DNA of 64,000 nucleotides from Myxococcales bacterium (GTDB lineage Bacteria; Myxococcota; Myxococcia; Myxococcales; Myxococcaceae), in the NCBI GenBank assembly GCA_020846875.1, contig JADLDB010000062.1, positions 1-64,000 on the forward strand. Direction: 5' to 3'. Both the position numbers and the translations under genes were made by a program. The stretch's first letter is position 1, and each line of letters starts with the position of its first letter. This document shows, piece after piece, positions 1 through 10,798 of this stretch. The notes under the pieces were generated by a model. The model saw only the letters and a list, made by a program, of their open reading frames with translations, was not told the DNA's origin and made no database searches.

Positions 1-293
1 ACGTCAGCTTTCGCCGCTGGGACGGTGGCTTCCCGACGCTCTTCCCGAACCTGCGGGGGCCCGAAGACTTCAAGGTGGACGACGCCCGCTGGGACACCTG
101 CAACGACCTGGAACTCCCGACGTCGCTGAACCAGAACAGTCTGCCCGTCGAGGACATGTGGGGCGCGCTGGACTTCAACTTCGTTCACGAAGGAAAACCC
201 ATCACCTACGTCTTCGACGGCGGCATCCAGATGGGCTTCCACAGCTTCCACGCCGTCATCTACGCCGGCATCGACGAGTGCAAAGGCAACTGA
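1..293 (+). CDS. Unknown protein, C-terminal fragment (cut by window edge)
   Basis: An open frame runs in from the left edge (first complete codon at base 3) and ends at TGA 291-293, so only about 96 C-terminal residues are visible. They are rich in aromatic residues and glycine, with a Cys in a WDTC context and another near the end in DECKGN; two such cysteines could form a disulfide in an exported protein. An in-frame GTG at 75 exists, but the same reading continues upstream with good coding character, so it is unlikely to be the start. No family was recognised. A cell-surface or periplasmic location is inference from the cysteines and the beta-rich look. Confidence 0.6.
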   Translation, partial: VSFRRWDGGFPTLFPNLRGPEDFKVDDARWDTCNDLELPTSLNQNSLPVEDMWGALDFNFVHEGKPITYVFDGGIQMGFHSFHAVIYAGIDECKGN

Positions 294-407
294 CTGATGG
301 CCACCCGGCGAGATACGGCTGAGAGTCCCGACCGCCCGCCTGGAAGCGCTTCCATGCGGCGCACTCTGGCCTGAACACCCGGCGCAACCGTCCTTCTCGC
401 GCCCCGC

Positions 408-916
408 TTAGTCGAGCAGCGACGGCAGGTAGTCGGCGGGCGCCGCGTAGCCCAGTAAAGCCCGCGCGGATCGAGACGCGCGGATCGTCTACTAGCGCGC
501 CTCCACTCGAGCTGACCGCTTCGAGCGCGCCGGCTGCGGTAGGCAGCGTGCGTCGCTCGCGTTGGTGGATATGCCCGTAGAGCACGAGTCCGCGCGCAAG
601 ATCCGAAACACTGCGGCGGAACGGGACATCGTCGGTGAGCCCGTCGCGCAGCACGGCGTGGGTCAGCACCTTCTCGAGGTCCGCCGGCAGCCATCCGGAC
701 GACACGCCCAGCGCCTTCTTCGCCGGGGTCACTTCGAAGGCGTCGAGTTCGCGATCGTGCTTGAGCAGCGCCAGCAGCCCGTCGGTCGCCTGCTTCTCAT
801 GGGCCTTGCCGATCTTCGCGCTCGCCTGAGTAAGGGCCTGCACGTCGGCCGCCGCCAGGCGCCCGCCCTTCGCGAGGGTCTTCTGGAAGAGGGCCGCGAA
901 CCGGCGGGCCCCAGCG
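408..916 (-). pseudogene. Decayed gene, possible metallophosphoesterase-like remnant
   Basis: The 620 bases between the left-edge gene and the OmpA lipoprotein gene hold no intact gene. On the minus strand a frame with protein-like composition runs from about 916 to 450. It has a helical stretch (AKGGRLAAADVQALTQ, KHDRELDAFEV), then a segment with YGHIHQ, TAAGALEAV and SSSGGAL that resembles the GH[TI]H region near the end of calcineurin-like phosphoesterases. No start codon with a ribosome site is evident. After RAGF the reading falls apart, while a different frame offers a natural-looking end (GYAAPADYLPSLLD then TAA at 408-410). This suggests a frameshift near 450-475 and loss of the 5' end. 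The family assignment is weak; the decay itself is better supported. Confidence 0.35.
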
Positions 917-2101
917 TCACTGCTCGACGATGTTGAACTCGGTGCGGCGGTTCTCTGCCTTGCCGGCCGCGGTGGAGTTGGACGCGATGGGCTTGGTCTC
1001 GCCGAAGCCGACCGCTTCCATGCGCTGCGGATCGACGCCCCGCTTGATCAACGCGCTCATCACCGAATTGGCCCGGTTCTGCGACAGCCTCAGGTTCGAC
1101 GCGTCGTTACCCACCGAGTCGGTGTGGCCCTCGACGCGGATCTTCTTGATCTGCTGGTTGTCCTGCATCGCCTGGGCGACCTCGTTGAGAATCTTCTCGG
1201 ACTCGGCGCCGACGATCTTCGCGCTGCCGGTGGCGAACTTGATCTGCTTCTTGATCTCGATCTTGTCCTTCGTCACCGCCACCAGAGAGTACTTGCGCGG
1301 GCAGCCCTTGTTGTCCGCGGGGCCGGGCTGCATGGGGCAGTCGTCGCGATCGTCGGGCACCCCGTCGGAGTCGTTGTCGAGATCGGGGCAGCCGTCCTCG
1401 TCCTGCCAGCCGTCCTTGTCCTCGGGCTCGTTGATGCACTGATCCTTGTCGTCGGTGATGCCGTCGCCGTCCTTGTCCATCACCGGGCAGCCCAGGTTCT
1501 GCATCGGGCCGGCCTCGTTGGGGCACTTGTCGGCCTGGTCGAGAATGCCGTCGGAGTCGTTGTCCGGCTCGGGGCAGCCGTCCTCGTCCTGCCAGCCGTC
1601 GGGATCCTCGGGCACGGTGACGCACTTGTCGGCGGGATCCGGAATGCCGTCGTTGTCCGTGTCCTTGGGCGCCTCCGCCGGGCAGCCCTTGTTCTCCGGC
1701 GGGCCGGGCAGCGAGGGGCAGGCGTCGTCCTTGTCCAGCACGCCGTCGCCGTCCTTGTCGGTGGCCTCCAGCTTCACCACCAGCTTGGGCTGCTCCTTCA
1801 CCACCACCTGCCTGGGCGCGCAGTCCTTCGACAGCGTCACCGCCTTCTTCGCGTTCGTCTCCGCCTGGGTGATGTGCCAATAGGCGCGGCTGGAGTTGCC
1901 CTGATCCAATTCGCCCATGGCGAAGTCCAGGTTGGCTTCGGCGTTGGCCAGCTCGCGCGGCGCGCAGCGGACGGCGTTGGATCGGCGGGCCCGCTCGATG
2001 TCCGTCTTGATGATGTCGGCGCTGGCGCGGATCTGCGGGCCGCTGTGACAGCCAGCCGTCACCACCAGGTACATCAAGCTGAGGCGGAGCTCGAGCGTCA
2101 T
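917..2101 (-). CDS. OmpA-family lipoprotein with thrombospondin type 3 repeats
   Basis: The product is 394 residues. A short signal peptide ends in a lipobox (TAGC, Cys18), so it should be lipid-anchored in the envelope. Residues about 20-110 form a helical segment like the DUF4398-type domain of its upstream neighbour. Residues about 115-270 carry repeated acidic calcium-binding motifs (DKDGDGVLD, DNDSDGILD, DKDGDGITD, DNDSDGVPD) with paired cysteines, typical of thrombospondin type 3 repeats. The C-terminal 115 residues form an OmpA-like peptidoglycan-binding domain (VEGHTDSVG, RLSQNRANSV, GFGETKP, ENRRTEF). It probably tethers the outer membrane to peptidoglycan with a Ca-stiffened spacer. 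Its ATG overlaps the stop of the upstream lipoprotein gene by four bases (ATGA), implying a two-gene operon. Confidence 0.9.
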   Translation of the reverse strand: MTLELRLSLMYLVVTAGCHSGPQIRASADIIKTDIERARRSNAVRCAPRELANAEANLDFAMGELDQGNSSRAYWHITQAETNAKKAVTLSKDCAPRQVVVKEQPKLVVKLEATDKDGDGVLDKDDACPSLPGPPENKGCPAEAPKDTDNDGIPDPADKCVTVPEDPDGWQDEDGCPEPDNDSDGILDQADKCPNEAGPMQNLGCPVMDKDGDGITDDKDQCINEPEDKDGWQDEDGCPDLDNDSDGVPDDRDDCPMQPGPADNKGCPRKYSLVAVTKDKIEIKKQIKFATGSAKIVGAESEKILNEVAQAMQDNQQIKKIRVEGHTDSVGNDASNLRLSQNRANSVMSALIKRGVDPQRMEAVGFGETKPIASNSTAAGKAENRRTEFNIVEQ

Positions 2102-2457
2102 GGGGCGGCGGGAGAAGGAGGAGGCGGTGCAGGCTGCTCGCCCTTGCGGGCCGCCTTCATCGCGTTGTCACGGGCGCGGGTGGCGTAGTCGACCGCCTTC
2201 TTCGCGTAGTCCACCGCCTGCTCGAAGTCCGAGTAGCCCACCTCTTCCTTCGACTTCTGCAGGTACAGCTTCGCCAGCGTCCAGTCGTAGGGCGCCAGCT
2301 TCTCGGCCTGGGCCGTCCGCGCCCCCTCCATCATCGTCTCGGCGTCGATCAGGTAGGCCGTCGACTGGGTGGGCCCGCAGCCCCACAGGGCACAAGCCCC
2401 AAAGCTCAGCGACACCGCCAGCGTCAGCCGCCACCGAGAGGAACGGGCCCCGAACAT
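2098..2457 (-). CDS. Small lipoprotein, DUF4398-like
   Basis: The product is about 119 residues. The ATG at 2457 is preferred over an in-frame GTG at 2475, because a GGGAG ribosome site lies about 11 bases before it and the protein then begins with a proper signal peptide (MFGARSSRWRLTLAV) ending at Cys22 or Cys27. The mature part is helical with YDWTLAKLYLQKSKEE and DFEQAVDYAKKAVDYA, the pattern of DUF4398 proteins, and ends in a proline-rich tail. The downstream OmpA lipoprotein has a related helical segment, and the two genes overlap by four bases. They are likely partners in the same envelope complex. Exact function is unknown. Confidence 0.75.
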   Translation of the reverse strand: MFGARSSRWRLTLAVSLSFGACALWGCGPTQSTAYLIDAETMMEGARTAQAEKLAPYDWTLAKLYLQKSKEEVGYSDFEQAVDYAKKAVDYATRARDNAMKAARKGEQPAPPPPSPAAP

Positions 2458-2571
2458 CGTGGTGAAAGCTCCCACGGTCGCCTGAGGCGGTCAATCTTTT
2501 GGGGCACTTGTCACCTCGGCTGGGCCGCGGGATTGCCCCACGCGGGGATCCTCCTTACAGTCTGCCCACGT

Positions 2572-2823
2572 ATGTCGGGTACCAAGCTCCCCATCGGCTC
2601 CGCGACCGGCCAGGACGGCCGCCCCCGTGCCCAGGTGGCCTACGAAGGTGAAGACGAGTTCAGCACCATGTCGCTCGATCCAGAGCGCAAGCGGGTGCTG
2701 AAGAAGAAGGAAACGCTCGAGCCCTCAGCGCCCGGTGAGAAGCAGCGCGTGAAGGTCAACGAGCTCAAGCCCATGAACGATCAGGGCGTGGTGGGCTTCC
2801 TGCGGAAGATCTTCGCCAAGTAG
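2572..2823 (+). CDS. Small hypothetical protein
   Basis: The product is 83 residues, starting at ATG 2572 (MSGTKLPIG). It is hydrophilic, with a Lys/Arg-rich middle (PERKRVLKKKETLE) and a conserved-looking C-terminus (ELKPMNDQGVVGFLRKIFAK). No signal peptide or membrane segment is present, so it is probably cytoplasmic. No clear Shine-Dalgarno sequence sits before the ATG; a longer form from GTG 2533 would add an implausible N-terminus. It is divergent from the lipoprotein pair and convergent with the PEGA protein gene. I do not recognise the family, and the gene call rests on codon bias and the well-formed ending. Confidence 0.6.
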   Translation: MSGTKLPIGSATGQDGRPRAQVAYEGEDEFSTMSLDPERKRVLKKKETLEPSAPGEKQRVKVNELKPMNDQGVVGFLRKIFAK

Positions 2824-2831
2824 CTCTCTCT

Positions 2832-4364
2832 TCAAAAGCTGCCCGACAGCGTCAGCGCCCCTCCTTCCGACGTAGGGAAGACCGCGAGCTGTGCGCGCTC
2901 GCCAGGCAACAGCCACACCCCCAGTGCGCCCGCCACCGCCACCCCGACGCCTGCTCCGAGGAGGGTGAAGGCCAGGGTCCGGTTGGCGTCCACCTTCGGC
3001 ATCCGCGACAGGGCGGCGAAGTGATTCTCGGTGCCGGGAGGGTAGAGGCGGCCGTCGGAGGTGGTGAGCGACTCCAGCTTGCTGCGATCCGCGGCGCCCA
3101 TGCCGTAGAAGACCAGCCCCAGCACGGCCGTGGTGGCCCCGGCCGCCAGCGCCACGTAGCTGACGATCCGCGCCGTCGACGGGCCGGCCTTCTGCGAGAC
3201 GGCAGGCGGAGCCTCGGTTGGAAGCGGAGGCGGGGAGACGGTCTCGTCCGGCTCCTCCTCGCCCGGAGGGGGCTTCGTCACGGTGGGCGCCGGAGGCGGC
3301 GGGTCCTGCAGGGGCGCCCCCGGAGCGGCCACCACGGCGGCGACCTTCGGCGGCTCGGTGCTGAAGTCCCTGGGATCGCCCTTCCCGGTGAGGATGAAGG
3401 TCGCCAGCTTGCCCACGTAGTCGCCGCCCGCGCCGCCGTTGCGCTCTCGCCGCCCTGAGGAGTCGTACAGCACCGCCGCGATGTAGGGCGGGTTGCCGGC
3501 CCCGGCCACGTTGCGCACGACGATCACCTGGTCCGCCGAGATCGCCGCGCCCAGCTTGAGCGCCTCGTCGTCGTCGGGCGCGCTCACGCACACCGGCGGC
3601 TGGAGCGACACGGCGCCCTCGAAGCCCATGTCCACCTGGACCGTCTCTTCCTTCTTGAGCTCCACGCCGCGGGGAAAGGACTCCCGGTCGCCCACGCGCA
3701 GGGTGAGCCGGTAGAAGCCCGGCACCAGCGAGAGCTTCGAGGGCGTCTTGCCCAGCTCGCGCCCGTCGACGAACACCGCGGCCCCGGGCGGCGTGGACTG
3801 CACCTGGAGCGTCGCCTTCCTCGTCTTGCTCACTTCCTTCCGCACCGCCTCGAAGGCCTGCAGGGTGCTGGGCGGGTAGGCGTCGGGATCGAGCTTGAAG
3901 GTGGGATCGATGCGGAGCACGCGGCGGTAGGCCTCGTTCATCTCCTTCGTGCGATCGAGGTTCTTGTACAACTGCGACTGCACCAGGAGCGCCACCGACA
4001 GCACCGGCCAGGGGCTCACCTGGGGCGACGCCAGCTCCAGGTCGGCGATCGCCTGGCGCACCACGTCCAGCCCGCGCTCGCTCTGTCCGCCGTAGAGCAG
4101 CGTGCGCGCCGAGTCCACCTGGCGCTGCAGATCCTTCAGGCTGCGCCTCGGCCTGGGCCGGACGATGGAGAGCACCTCCTCGGGCTCGAAGAGCTGCGAC
4201 TTGAGCTGCGCGCGGGCCTTGTCGTGGAACTCCTTGAGGCTGGTGGTGAGCGCTGGCTCGCGGCATTCTCCGGCGCCGACGACCAGCACCCGCTGGGCAG
4301 CCAGCGCTCCGGTGGCATAACAACCGACAAGTATCCCCAGACGAACGGCAAAGCGGTTTCTCAT
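2832..4364 (-). CDS. PEGA-domain envelope protein with two C-terminal membrane segments
   Basis: The product is 510 residues, from ATG 4364. An N-terminal signal peptide (VRLGILVGCYATGALAA) is followed by a helical tetratricopeptide-like region (to about 175). A PEGA domain at about 185-250 (STPPGAAVFVDGRELGKTP, PGFYRLTLRVGD) is a small beta module common in exported myxobacterial proteins. A proline-rich linker (about 345-395) leads to two hydrophobic segments (about 400-420 and 465-490). It is divergently transcribed from the kinase gene at 4431 across 66 bases. That kinase ends in a PEGA-like module of its own, so shared control and a common envelope task are plausible but inferred. No enzymatic motif is seen. 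Confidence 0.75.
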   Translation of the reverse strand: MRNRFAVRLGILVGCYATGALAAQRVLVVGAGECREPALTTSLKEFHDKARAQLKSQLFEPEEVLSIVRPRPRRSLKDLQRQVDSARTLLYGGQSERGLDVVRQAIADLELASPQVSPWPVLSVALLVQSQLYKNLDRTKEMNEAYRRVLRIDPTFKLDPDAYPPSTLQAFEAVRKEVSKTRKATLQVQSTPPGAAVFVDGRELGKTPSKLSLVPGFYRLTLRVGDRESFPRGVELKKEETVQVDMGFEGAVSLQPPVCVSAPDDDEALKLGAAISADQVIVVRNVAGAGNPPYIAAVLYDSSGRRERNGGAGGDYVGKLATFILTGKGDPRDFSTEPPKVAAVVAAPGAPLQDPPPPAPTVTKPPPGEEEPDETVSPPPLPTEAPPAVSQKAGPSTARIVSYVALAAGATTAVLGLVFYGMGAADRSKLESLTTSDGRLYPPGTENHFAALSRMPKVDANRTLAFTLLGAGVGVAVAGALGVWLLPGERAQLAVFPTSEGGALTLSGSF

Positions 4365-4430
4365 GTTTGGCCCCGGTAGGATGAACTACTAGAGTCCCCA
4401 ATTCGACGGAAGGAAACAGCGAAACGCAGC

Positions 4431-6524
<2,094 letters not shown>

Positions 6525-6527
6525 GCG

Positions 6528-7547
6528 TCAGAGGCGCTGCCACTTCGGCGTGAAGGGCACGTTCTTCGGCCGGGGCTCGTCGATGGTGATCAGGTACTCG
6601 GCGCGGCGGTTCTTCGGCTCGTCCGTCTCGTCGGGCGTGCCCACCTGCAGCGCCTCCTCGCCGAAGCCGCCGTAGTACACCGCGATGCGCAGGCCCTTCC
6701 GGCGGAAGTACTGGGCGATGGCGCGCGCCCGGTTGAGGGACAGGCCGCGGTTGTACTGGGTGCCGCCCATGGTGTCGGTGTGCCCCGCCACGTACAGCCG
6801 CAGCGTGGCCAGCGAGCCGAACTTCGACACCGCCTCGCTGATGAGCGCGTAGCTCTTGTCCAGCTTGGGCTGCTCCTCGGGGCGAATGTCCCACTTCGCC
6901 GAGTCGAAGTTCACTTCCTCGTGGGGAATGTCGACCTGCCAGGGCGTCAGCTCCACGCCGTTGTACTGGCCCGAGGTGGAGTGCACGCGGAGGAAGATCT
7001 TCATCACCTGGCCCTCTGCCGCCGGCCAGGTCACAAACAGCGGTGCGCCGGGCGCGGCGTCGTCGAAGGGGACTTCGCCGTCGAAGGCGTAGCTGCCGGT
7101 GTCCATCAGCACCTTGAGCTCGGCCTTCGCCGCGGGCTGGTTCAGCTTGAACGACACCTTCCGGCCGGGAAGATCGACGTCCTTGTTCTTGTCGAAGAGG
7201 AACTTGAGCGTGCCGGCCAACTGGGTCTCGAACTCCAGCGGCATGGCGGCGGTCTCAGCGTTCGGCAGGTTGATGGTCAGCTCGCCCTTCCAGGTGACGA
7301 TCCCCTCGTCCTGCGGGAGGTCGATGACCCGGGTGACGCCGGGCTTGCCCCCGCCCTTCACGTCCACCTTCCTCCCGGCGCTGCTCTCCAGCTTCAAGCG
7401 AAAGCCGGCGATCGGCTCGAGGATGTGCACCCGCACGCTGGGCAGGCCCTTGCCCACCATGGTGCGGTTGTTGATGGACAGATCCACCGCGTCCGCTCGC
7501 GCGACGCAGGCCAGGAGCAACGCACCCACCAGGCACACTCGGGTCAT
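6528..7547 (-). CDS. Periplasmic protein with C-terminal OmpA-like peptidoglycan-binding domain
   Basis: The product is 339 residues. The start is ATG 7547 because GGAG lies six bases upstream and the product then opens with a signal peptide (MTRVCLVGALLLACVARADA). The first 215 residues are beta-rich and unlike any family I can name. The last 115 form an OmpA-like domain (YVAGHTDTMGG, GLSLNRARAIAQYF, YYGGFGEEAL, PKNRRAEYLI) with the usual Asp/Arg contacts for diaminopimelate. It is the last gene of an operon with the OPT transporter and two unknown proteins, 17 bases after the preceding stop. Likely role: anchoring an envelope assembly to peptidoglycan. Confidence 0.85.
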   Translation of the reverse strand: MTRVCLVGALLLACVARADAVDLSINNRTMVGKGLPSVRVHILEPIAGFRLKLESSAGRKVDVKGGGKPGVTRVIDLPQDEGIVTWKGELTINLPNAETAAMPLEFETQLAGTLKFLFDKNKDVDLPGRKVSFKLNQPAAKAELKVLMDTGSYAFDGEVPFDDAAPGAPLFVTWPAAEGQVMKIFLRVHSTSGQYNGVELTPWQVDIPHEEVNFDSAKWDIRPEEQPKLDKSYALISEAVSKFGSLATLRLYVAGHTDTMGGTQYNRGLSLNRARAIAQYFRRKGLRIAVYYGGFGEEALQVGTPDETDEPKNRRAEYLITIDEPRPKNVPFTPKWQRL

Positions 7548-7564
7548 CGGCATCTCCAGGAGAA

Positions 7565-8491
7565 TCAGAAGGCAGCCTTGAGGCTCTGCGGGAGGACGAT
7601 GCGCGTCAACCGTCGATTCACCTTGTTGGCGAAGGGCAGCTCGGCTCTGGCCAGCAGGTCGCCTTCGTTGGCCCACACCAGCTCCTGGGACAGCGGATCG
7701 TACAGTTGCCAGGCGCGCGTCTTCCCCGAGGCGCTGGCCTGCATCATCAGGATGAAGCGGCGGTGCTGGCCGGTCGCGGGCCCGATGGCGCAGGGCACGG
7801 GGATGCCGCGCGTCACTGCGCCGGCGGCCGACGCCAGCGCATCGGACAGGCTCATCGCGCCGGGCGCGTCGACGTCGTGCTCCCGCCAGGCGACGGAGAG
7901 GCCGCGGGTGGCCTCGGCGAGCAGATCCTCCAGCAGCTTCCCGGAGGTGGGGGTGGGGCTGGCGTGCGACTGGGAAGGGGGCGGCGGCGCGCTTCCCAGC
8001 GCCCCCCAGTCCATCGCCTTCGCGCTCGCGTCCGCGGACTCGGCCTCGAAGCCGACCTTCTTCTTCCCGGACAGCCCGCGGGCCAGCGCGTCCTGCGCGG
8101 CAGAGAGCTCGAAGCTGGGCTTCACCTTCGGCTCGGGCGGGGGCGCGAGCTCGCGCGTCTCGTCTTCGTTGGGATCTATGGTGCCGCCCTTGAGCTCGAA
8201 GGCGAACAGCGGATCGGCCTCGGCGCGGAGCAGCTGCGCCACCGTGTAGTCCTCGGGCGCGGCGTCCTCCAGGGTGCAGGCCTCGTAGAGCTCGAGGTCG
8301 GACAGGCCGCGGATCTCGTCGGCGAAGGCGTGCACCTCACCCGGGGTGTGGGCGGCGGCCACGGCGCGCTGGAGCAGCTCCCGCTGGAGATCGCTGCCCG
8401 CGTCCTCCAGCAATTCGGTGAACAGCTTCTGGGCCTTGCCGGACCAGCGGTCGAGCTGCTCCTGGGCCTCCTCGGACACCGGGTGCTTCAT
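7565..8491 (-). CDS. Unknown protein, possible C39-like fold at C-terminus
   Basis: The product is 308 residues. The first 110 are acidic and helical (VSEEAQEQLDRWSGKAQKLF). A low-complexity Pro/Ser linker runs to about 185. The last 120 residues contain PCAIGPATGQHRRFILMM followed by WQLYDPLSQELVW. That is the His ... [YD]DP arrangement seen in C39/papain-like peptidase folds, but no convincing catalytic cysteine precedes it, so enzymatic activity is doubtful. No signal peptide is present. Its start overlaps the stop of the 125-residue protein gene by four bases, so the two are translationally coupled. Function unknown. Confidence 0.65.
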   Translation of the reverse strand: MKHPVSEEAQEQLDRWSGKAQKLFTELLEDAGSDLQRELLQRAVAAAHTPGEVHAFADEIRGLSDLELYEACTLEDAAPEDYTVAQLLRAEADPLFAFELKGGTIDPNEDETRELAPPPEPKVKPSFELSAAQDALARGLSGKKKVGFEAESADASAKAMDWGALGSAPPPPSQSHASPTPTSGKLLEDLLAEATRGLSVAWREHDVDAPGAMSLSDALASAAGAVTRGIPVPCAIGPATGQHRRFILMMQASASGKTRAWQLYDPLSQELVWANEGDLLARAELPFANKVNRRLTRIVLPQSLKAAF

Positions 8492-8865
8492 GCCCGGCCT
8501 CCCCGGGGCAGCCGCTCGGCGCCGCGGCGCAGGGCCGTCACCAGGGCGCTCGTCAGCGCCAGGCGCTCGAGGTGGCCCAGCAGGAGCGGCACCTCGACTT
8601 CACTCTTCAGCTTCGCCGCCCAGCGCACCAGGAGCGAAGCCAGCGCGGGCTGCCCGGCGAAGCGGTTGGACGCGAGCTGCTTGAGGCGCGCCGCCGCCTC
8701 GGACACGCGCACGCCTTCCAGCCCCCTCAGGTTGAGGACGCAGTCATTCAAGTGCCGCTGCTGCACCTGGGCGTTGCGCAGGTCGGCCAGTTCCTCCAGC
8801 AGCACCTCGCCGTTCAGCTCGCGGCTGACGAAGGGGGGCGAGGGCTGGGCGCGCGCGGTGGCCAT
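8488..8865 (-). CDS. Hypothetical helical protein
   Basis: The product is 125 residues, mostly alpha-helical and leucine-rich (LLEELADLRNAQVQQ, LLVRWAAKLKSEVEVPLLLGHLERL). It has no signal peptide or membrane segment. It begins only six bases after the OPT transporter stop and overlaps the next gene by four bases, so it is a firm operon member. It could be an adaptor for its neighbours; I do not recognise a family. Confidence 0.65.
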   Translation of the reverse strand: MATARAQPSPPFVSRELNGEVLLEELADLRNAQVQQRHLNDCVLNLRGLEGVRVSEAAARLKQLASNRFAGQPALASLLVRWAAKLKSEVEVPLLLGHLERLALTSALVTALRRGAERLPRGGRA

Positions 8866-8871
8866 GGGGCG

Positions 8872-10704
8872 TCACTTGAGCAGCGTGAGCAGGCCCAGCA
8901 CGCCCAGCACCAGCGCGGCGATCGAGTCCCCGGCGATGAGGCCGCCGCCCACCAGCGAGGTGGTGGACATGTCCTCGGGCAGCTCCTCGGGGCCCTTCTC
9001 CTTGTGCACGGCCTCGGCCCGCCACTTCTGCACCGTGTTCCAGAAGGACGAGAAGATGCCCCCGGCGCCGAACCACATCGAGGTGCCGAACTCCACGAAG
9101 CCGGCGAAGGACGACGCGTAGGGCGACGGCATCAGCACCGCGTCGAAGGCGAAGTCGAAGGCGAAGCCCTTGCCCTTCTTGCTCCACTCCTTGTACCGGG
9201 CGTTGGCCTTCACCACCTTGCGGATCACCTCGGTGGCGAGGCCCAGGGCCACGCCCACCAGCATCGCGGGGATCTGCCACGCCTTGGGCGCCGTCAGCCC
9301 GCGCAGCGCGCCGACGAACTTGTACGTCATCGCCGACTGCCACTGCGCCACCTTCAGCTCCGGGTGCGCGAAGGTGTCTTCCTTCAGCACCGGGTAGGCG
9401 GCCATGAAGATCTTCGCCATGTAGACGGCCAGCACCGCGCCCACCAAGACGCCGATCACCTGGAAGCGGAACTGGTTGGTGCGGTTGGTGCCCAGGCGCC
9501 AGCCGGTGGAGCGGTCCTGCTGCATGTCGCCGCCGATGGAGCAGACGACGAAGACGATCGAGCCGGCCAGCAGCCCGGCGATCGGATCGACCAGGCCCAT
9601 CGCGGCCATCGCCACCACCGACAGCACGAAGGCCGAGCTGATCGGGTTGGAGTCGGTGATGCCCAGCGAGATCCCGTTGACCAGCATCATCAGGAAGGAC
9701 GTCGCCACCGCGAACAGCACCCAGTGCAGGGGCACCTGCATCAGGCCGAAGGAGACGGCGATCACCGCCAGGCCCCAGAAGACCAGCCAGAGGATGAGGC
9801 GCGTGGAGTTGGTGCGCTTCCACTCCTCGCCCGCCGGCACCGGCTCGGCGGCCTTCGGCGCGCCCGCGCGCAGCTTCGCCACCGCCTGCCTCAGGATGAT
9901 GGCGATGTCCACCACCGCCGCGCCCATGATCGTGCCGAGCGCCACCAGGAAGGCGAACTTGCGGTAGGGATCGTTCTCTCCCAGCCAGCCCTGGGCCTTG
10001 AGCCACGGCGTCAGCGCCCACCAGATCACCGCCCAGGTGATGGCCGGCACGCCGATGCGCGCCCCGACGATCATCCCCGCGCCGACGGTGGAGGTGCTGA
10101 TGCCGGTGGCGGCGAGGCGCCCGATGACGGCGAGGTGCCCCAGCTTCTCGAGGACGAGCGGGAACGCGACGCCGATGCCGATGCCGCTGAACAACTGCGC
10201 CACGCTGCGCTTGAGCAGCTTGAGATCCGTGAGCGCGCGCAGGATGTTCGCGACCGCCAGCCCCGACGGGTAGGTGAGCTGCAGCTTGTCGACCAGCACC
10301 GGGGTGTACAGCATGCCCACGCCCACGCCGAACATGCCCACGCAGAGGAAGTAGACCAGCAGGTGCCACGTCTTCGGCTCCGGCAGGCCGAGCCACACCA
10401 TCGCCTGGATGAGCACCCCCATCGCCGCCATCGACGCCACCGACGCCGCGGCCGTCTGCATGTAGTTGGCGCCGTGCTTGCCTTCCGGCCCGTAGAAGTA
10501 GGTGACGGTGGAGCCGAGGATCCCCGCCAGCACCTGGCCGCCGACGAAGAAGCCCAGGGAGAAGTTCATGTAGCTGGCGGTGATGCCGCCGAGCGGCCCG
10601 AGGATCAGGATCGCGATCAGCGCCAGGAAGACGTAGTAGCCCGGCGAGTTCAGCGGCAGCAGCCGGGGCAGCAGGCGTTGGGGTGGGACGGGCTCGGTGC
10701 TCAC
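8872..10704 (-). CDS. OPT-family oligopeptide/metal-chelate transporter
   Basis: The product is 610 residues with about fourteen hydrophobic segments, the usual size for bacterial OPT transporters, which import oligopeptides or siderophore-like chelates by proton symport. Characteristic stretches include YPSGLAVANILRALTD and SIGGDMQQDRSTGWRLGTNR followed by a hydrophobic helix; the latter is a hallmark loop of the family. It starts at GTG 10704 (MSTEPVPPQ), a cytoplasmic Pro-rich N-terminus before the first helix. It heads a four-gene operon (transporter, two unknown proteins, OmpA-domain protein). The substrate cannot be told from sequence. Confidence 0.93.
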   Translation of the reverse strand: MSTEPVPPQRLLPRLLPLNSPGYYVFLALIAILILGPLGGITASYMNFSLGFFVGGQVLAGILGSTVTYFYGPEGKHGANYMQTAAASVASMAAMGVLIQAMVWLGLPEPKTWHLLVYFLCVGMFGVGVGMLYTPVLVDKLQLTYPSGLAVANILRALTDLKLLKRSVAQLFSGIGIGVAFPLVLEKLGHLAVIGRLAATGISTSTVGAGMIVGARIGVPAITWAVIWWALTPWLKAQGWLGENDPYRKFAFLVALGTIMGAAVVDIAIILRQAVAKLRAGAPKAAEPVPAGEEWKRTNSTRLILWLVFWGLAVIAVSFGLMQVPLHWVLFAVATSFLMMLVNGISLGITDSNPISSAFVLSVVAMAAMGLVDPIAGLLAGSIVFVVCSIGGDMQQDRSTGWRLGTNRTNQFRFQVIGVLVGAVLAVYMAKIFMAAYPVLKEDTFAHPELKVAQWQSAMTYKFVGALRGLTAPKAWQIPAMLVGVALGLATEVIRKVVKANARYKEWSKKGKGFAFDFAFDAVLMPSPYASSFAGFVEFGTSMWFGAGGIFSSFWNTVQKWRAEAVHKEKGPEELPEDMSTTSLVGGGLIAGDSIAALVLGVLGLLTLLK

Positions 10705-10798
10705 GTGCAGGACTCCCGGGCGAAGAAGCCGCGCACCCTAACCCCTCCGCGGCCCCCTTGGGGAGCGCCGATCGCGGTGCCCACGCTTTCCCGCAGGC

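Noticed and set aside
562-936. 124-codon plus-strand frame in the 5' gap
   Set aside because: No ribosome site and Arg/Gln/His-rich shadow composition; minus-strand reading has better protein-like motifs.
10705-10798. Terminator hairpin GCCCCCTTGGGGAGC after otsB
   Set aside because: Loop of two bases and no T tract on the minus strand; the pairing is likely chance in GC-rich DNA.
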